From positions 1 to 33,020 of the forward strand of contig SYIF01000127.1 of assembly GCA_005798855.1 (NCBI GenBank): a stretch of DNA of 33,020 bases, read 5' to 3'. The translations under genes and the position numbers were made by a program. The notes under the pieces are model-generated. The model did no database searches and was not told the origin of the DNA. It was given only the letters and a program-made list of their open reading frames with translations. Source of the DNA: Actinomycetota bacterium (GTDB taxonomy: Bacteria; Actinomycetota; Thermoleophilia; Gaiellales; F1-60-MAGs149). This document shows positions 31,233-33,020 of the stretch, piece after piece; position 1 is the stretch's first letter; each line of letters opens with the position of its first letter.

Positions 31233-32774
31233 TCAGGGCTCCTCGTCGGGCACGGGCTCGGCGGTGTCGCCTGGAGGTGCAGAGCCGCCACGGGTCCTCA
31301 GGCCGGTCACGATCGCTCGTGCCCGATCCAGCTCGGCACGCGTCAGGAAGCCAATCGCGATGTAGCCAAGGGGAATCGCCGCCGCCACGACGATACGCAG
31401 CGCGAGCGCGCCGGCCCCGCTGTCCGGAAGGAGGTACGTAGCCGCCAAGGCCAGCGCCAGGATCACCGGAATACGGGCAATGCGCCCCCACGGATACGGC
31501 ACTGGGAAGACCCGGTGCTCGCGCCAGAGCATCAGTGCAAACATCGAGCCATAGGCGATCACGAGTGACCAACCCGCTCCAGCAACCCCGAACGGCGGCA
31601 CGAGGAGCAGCAGCGCAATTACCTCAATCGCGGCTGCGGCTGCCACGACGACCCAGTTGAACTGGTTCGCCTTCTTGCGCCCCACGCCGATCGCCGCAAT
31701 AAAGTACCCGCCGTAGAGCGGCCCTGCGATCGCGATCGGGGTGATCGCTGCGGCCGCGCCCCAGTATGGCTCAGTCGTCAGCAGCCGCAGGAACCATGGC
31801 GCGAGGAGTGCCACCGACAGCGCCGCCCAGCCCATGAAAGCAAGGTAGAGCCCCATAACCGCCGCGTACGTCCGCTTGGCCTCGCCGTCATCCTTAATCG
31901 AATAGGCGAACGCGGGCCAGGCCAGCTGGAAGGCGTTGACGAGGAGCAACACGCCTGTACCGATGCGGAAGCCGGCGGCGAGGACACCAAGCGTGGCAGG
32001 CGTCGAGACCGCCAGCACGATTGGCCTATTGATGAGCGTGACGGCCCACATCGCGGCACCCGCCGGCATCAGAGGCACACCAAATTTGAGCATGTCTCGC
32101 AGCAATGGCCGATCGAGACCGAAGCCGAGCCAGTGACGCTGCTCAAAGAGAACGCCGAGGTACACGAGCGCCTGTCCAAGGTAGGCGCCGAGCAGCAGGC
32201 CGACGGGTCCCATGTGCAGGTGCACGAGAAAGATGTAGGAGAACAGCGCGGTGGCGATCAGATTGATGACCGTGCGCACGCTGTAGGCAACCGGACGCTC
32301 CTGCACGCGAAAGAGCGCGCTCGTCAACTCGTAGTTGACGGTCACGTAGACGCCAAGCGCGATCATCAGGACAAGATCCTGACCCGCGTCTGGCGTCGTG
32401 AAGACGGACTGCCCGAGCGCGCGCGAGGCGAGCGCTGTAATCAGCGCCCAGACCAGCGTCGTCACCTGCAATGCCCAGAATGCGGTCTGGAAGACGCGGC
32501 GCCGGCGCTCGGGATCCTCGTAGTCGAAGAAGAAGCGGAAGAACGAGTTGACGAGGCCGAGCCGAGCCACGATCGCGACGGCGAGGACGATACGCAGCGC
32601 TAGTTCCGCATCGCCGAACTGGGCGGGAGTCAGCTCGCTCGTGTAGAGCGGCAACAAGACGATGCCAAGCAGCGTGGCGGCAATCGAACCCGCACCGTAA
32701 ATCAGTGTCTGCTGCCCGATACGGGCAAGATTGCGCGGTACGCTCACATCCAGACCCGTTCCATTAGGGTTCAT
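31233..32774 (-). CDS. Wzx-type polysaccharide flippase (MVF/MATE superfamily)
   Basis: This 513-residue protein has about 12-14 hydrophobic segments spread over its whole length and starts with the typical IGQQTLIYGAGSIAATLLGIVLLPLYTSELTPAQFGDAELALRI pattern of Wzx/RfbX lipid-linked oligosaccharide flippases. The C-terminus is a short polar Pro/Glu tail. It should move the lipid-linked glycan across the cytoplasmic membrane. The start is chosen at ATG 32774, just before the conserved region; GTG 32747 is an alternative, and no Shine-Dalgarno or clear -10 helps. The frame continues upstream through arginine-rich sequence that is the shadow of the coiled-coil gene. Confidence 0.9.
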   Translation of the reverse strand: MNPNGTGLDVSVPRNLARIGQQTLIYGAGSIAATLLGIVLLPLYTSELTPAQFGDAELALRIVLAVAIVARLGLVNSFFRFFFDYEDPERRRRVFQTAFWALQVTTLVWALITALASRALGQSVFTTPDAGQDLVLMIALGVYVTVNYELTSALFRVQERPVAYSVRTVINLIATALFSYIFLVHLHMGPVGLLLGAYLGQALVYLGVLFEQRHWLGFGLDRPLLRDMLKFGVPLMPAGAAMWAVTLINRPIVLAVSTPATLGVLAAGFRIGTGVLLLVNAFQLAWPAFAYSIKDDGEAKRTYAAVMGLYLAFMGWAALSVALLAPWFLRLLTTEPYWGAAAAITPIAIAGPLYGGYFIAAIGVGRKKANQFNWVVVAAAAAIEVIALLLLVPPFGVAGAGWSLVIAYGSMFALMLWREHRVFPVPYPWGRIARIPVILALALAATYLLPDSGAGALALRIVVAAAIPLGYIAIGFLTRAELDRARAIVTGLRTRGGSAPPGDTAEPVPDEEP

Positions 32775-32811
32775 GGTGCCACGTGCCGGTCCGGCCGCCG
32801 GCCGCGACGAC

Positions 32812-33018
32812 TCAGAAGGAGGCGCCCGTGACTGCGGCAGCGGAGACCCCGCTACCCTCAGATTTCGACATTTTGGCCGCGACAGTGGCCGCCCGCTCCG
32901 CCTCGCGCTTGGCTTTTTCCGCGGCCCGCTCCGCCTCACGCCTCGCCTTCTCCTCCACCACCAGCGCCGCCTTCGCCGCCCGCTCCGCCTCAATCCGCGC
33001 CTTCTCCGCCGCCCGCTC
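32812..33018 (-). CDS. C-terminus of an Ala/Glu/Arg/Lys coiled-coil protein (partial)
   Basis: No start codon is visible because the gene enters from beyond the window end. The last 68 residues read as a charged helix with the repeated unit EAERAAEKAKR, then a flexible Ser/Gly/Ala tail ending VTGASF and TGA at 32814-32812. The DNA repeats as well: GCCCGCTCCGCCTC on the plus strand at 32891, 32924, 32978 and partly 33011, spaced 33, 54 and 33 bp, all multiples of three. Such regions occur in TolA-like, DivIVA-like or other scaffold proteins; the family cannot be named from this end. The flippase start follows 37 nt downstream on the same strand. Confidence 0.7.
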   Translation of the reverse strand, partial: ERAAEKARIEAERAAKAALVVEEKARREAERAAEKAKREAERAATVAAKMSKSEGSGVSAAAVTGASF

Positions 33019-33020
33019 CG

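Noticed and set aside
32775-32993. N-terminal arginine-rich extension of the flippase
   Set aside because: This stretch is another frame of the coiled-coil gene. Its Arg/Trp-rich translation is a frame shadow, and flippases begin near the ATG at 32774.

Overview
The window is dense, high-G+C bacterial DNA. It carries about 30 genes, no intergenic gap above about 220 bp, no RNA gene, no IS element and no CRISPR array. Several features point to an actinobacterium: a luciferase-like (F420-type) monooxygenase, a heterotetrameric sarcosine oxidase, a formaldehyde/mycothiol-type Zn dehydrogenase, many GTG starts, and above all many genes whose start codon sits 6-8 nt after a TANNNT-type -10 box with no Shine-Dalgarno (leaderless transcription). 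A deep-branching group such as Thermoleophilia is possible, but that is only a guess.

Layout. 3-728: C-terminal part of the TypA/BipA GTPase. 936-4699 (minus): sulfate assimilation operon, leader ORF - cysH (APS-reductase type) - TauE/SafE permease - cysD - cysN, with every junction overlapping by 1-4 nt. 4831-9812: class I aminotransferase, secreted multicopper oxidase, beta-lactamase-fold serine hydrolase, SDR-like protein. 9868-20575: a nitrogen/amine catabolic block with a DmpA-type aminopeptidase, an amidase, sarcosine oxidase soxBDAG, a Zn alcohol/formaldehyde dehydrogenase and a copper amine oxidase. 20627-21550: LLM-class oxidoreductase.

21772-33018: a cell-surface glycan or natural-product-like cluster with three different ATP-grasp ligases, two glycosyltransferases, an NAD-dependent sugar epimerase, a polysaccharide-deacetylase-like protein, a DegT-type sugar aminotransferase, a Wzx-type flippase and, at the edge, the end of an Ala/Glu/Arg/Lys coiled-coil protein. 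A VapBC-like toxin-antitoxin pair sits inside this cluster. The four-gene operon epimerase - ATP-grasp - deacetylase-like - ATP-grasp (26211-30137) is translationally coupled throughout by 4-nt overlaps. It is the best candidate here for an uncharacterised pathway, probably attaching or building an amino-acyl or amide decoration on a sugar (inference).

The most notable non-coding signals are: (1) an 11-codon leader ORF with its own -10 box, whose stop codon overlaps the probable cysH start; (2) a divergent glycosyltransferase promoter region built as nested inverted repeats on one exact dyad axis and extending into both coding starts; (3) two 38-bp palindromes with a shared outer GACAT design, plus several GGGG-N5-CCCC hairpins; (4) 8-bp-period TATGTG repeats filling the toxin-antitoxin promoter; (5) divergent promoters that overlap or share a -35 element.
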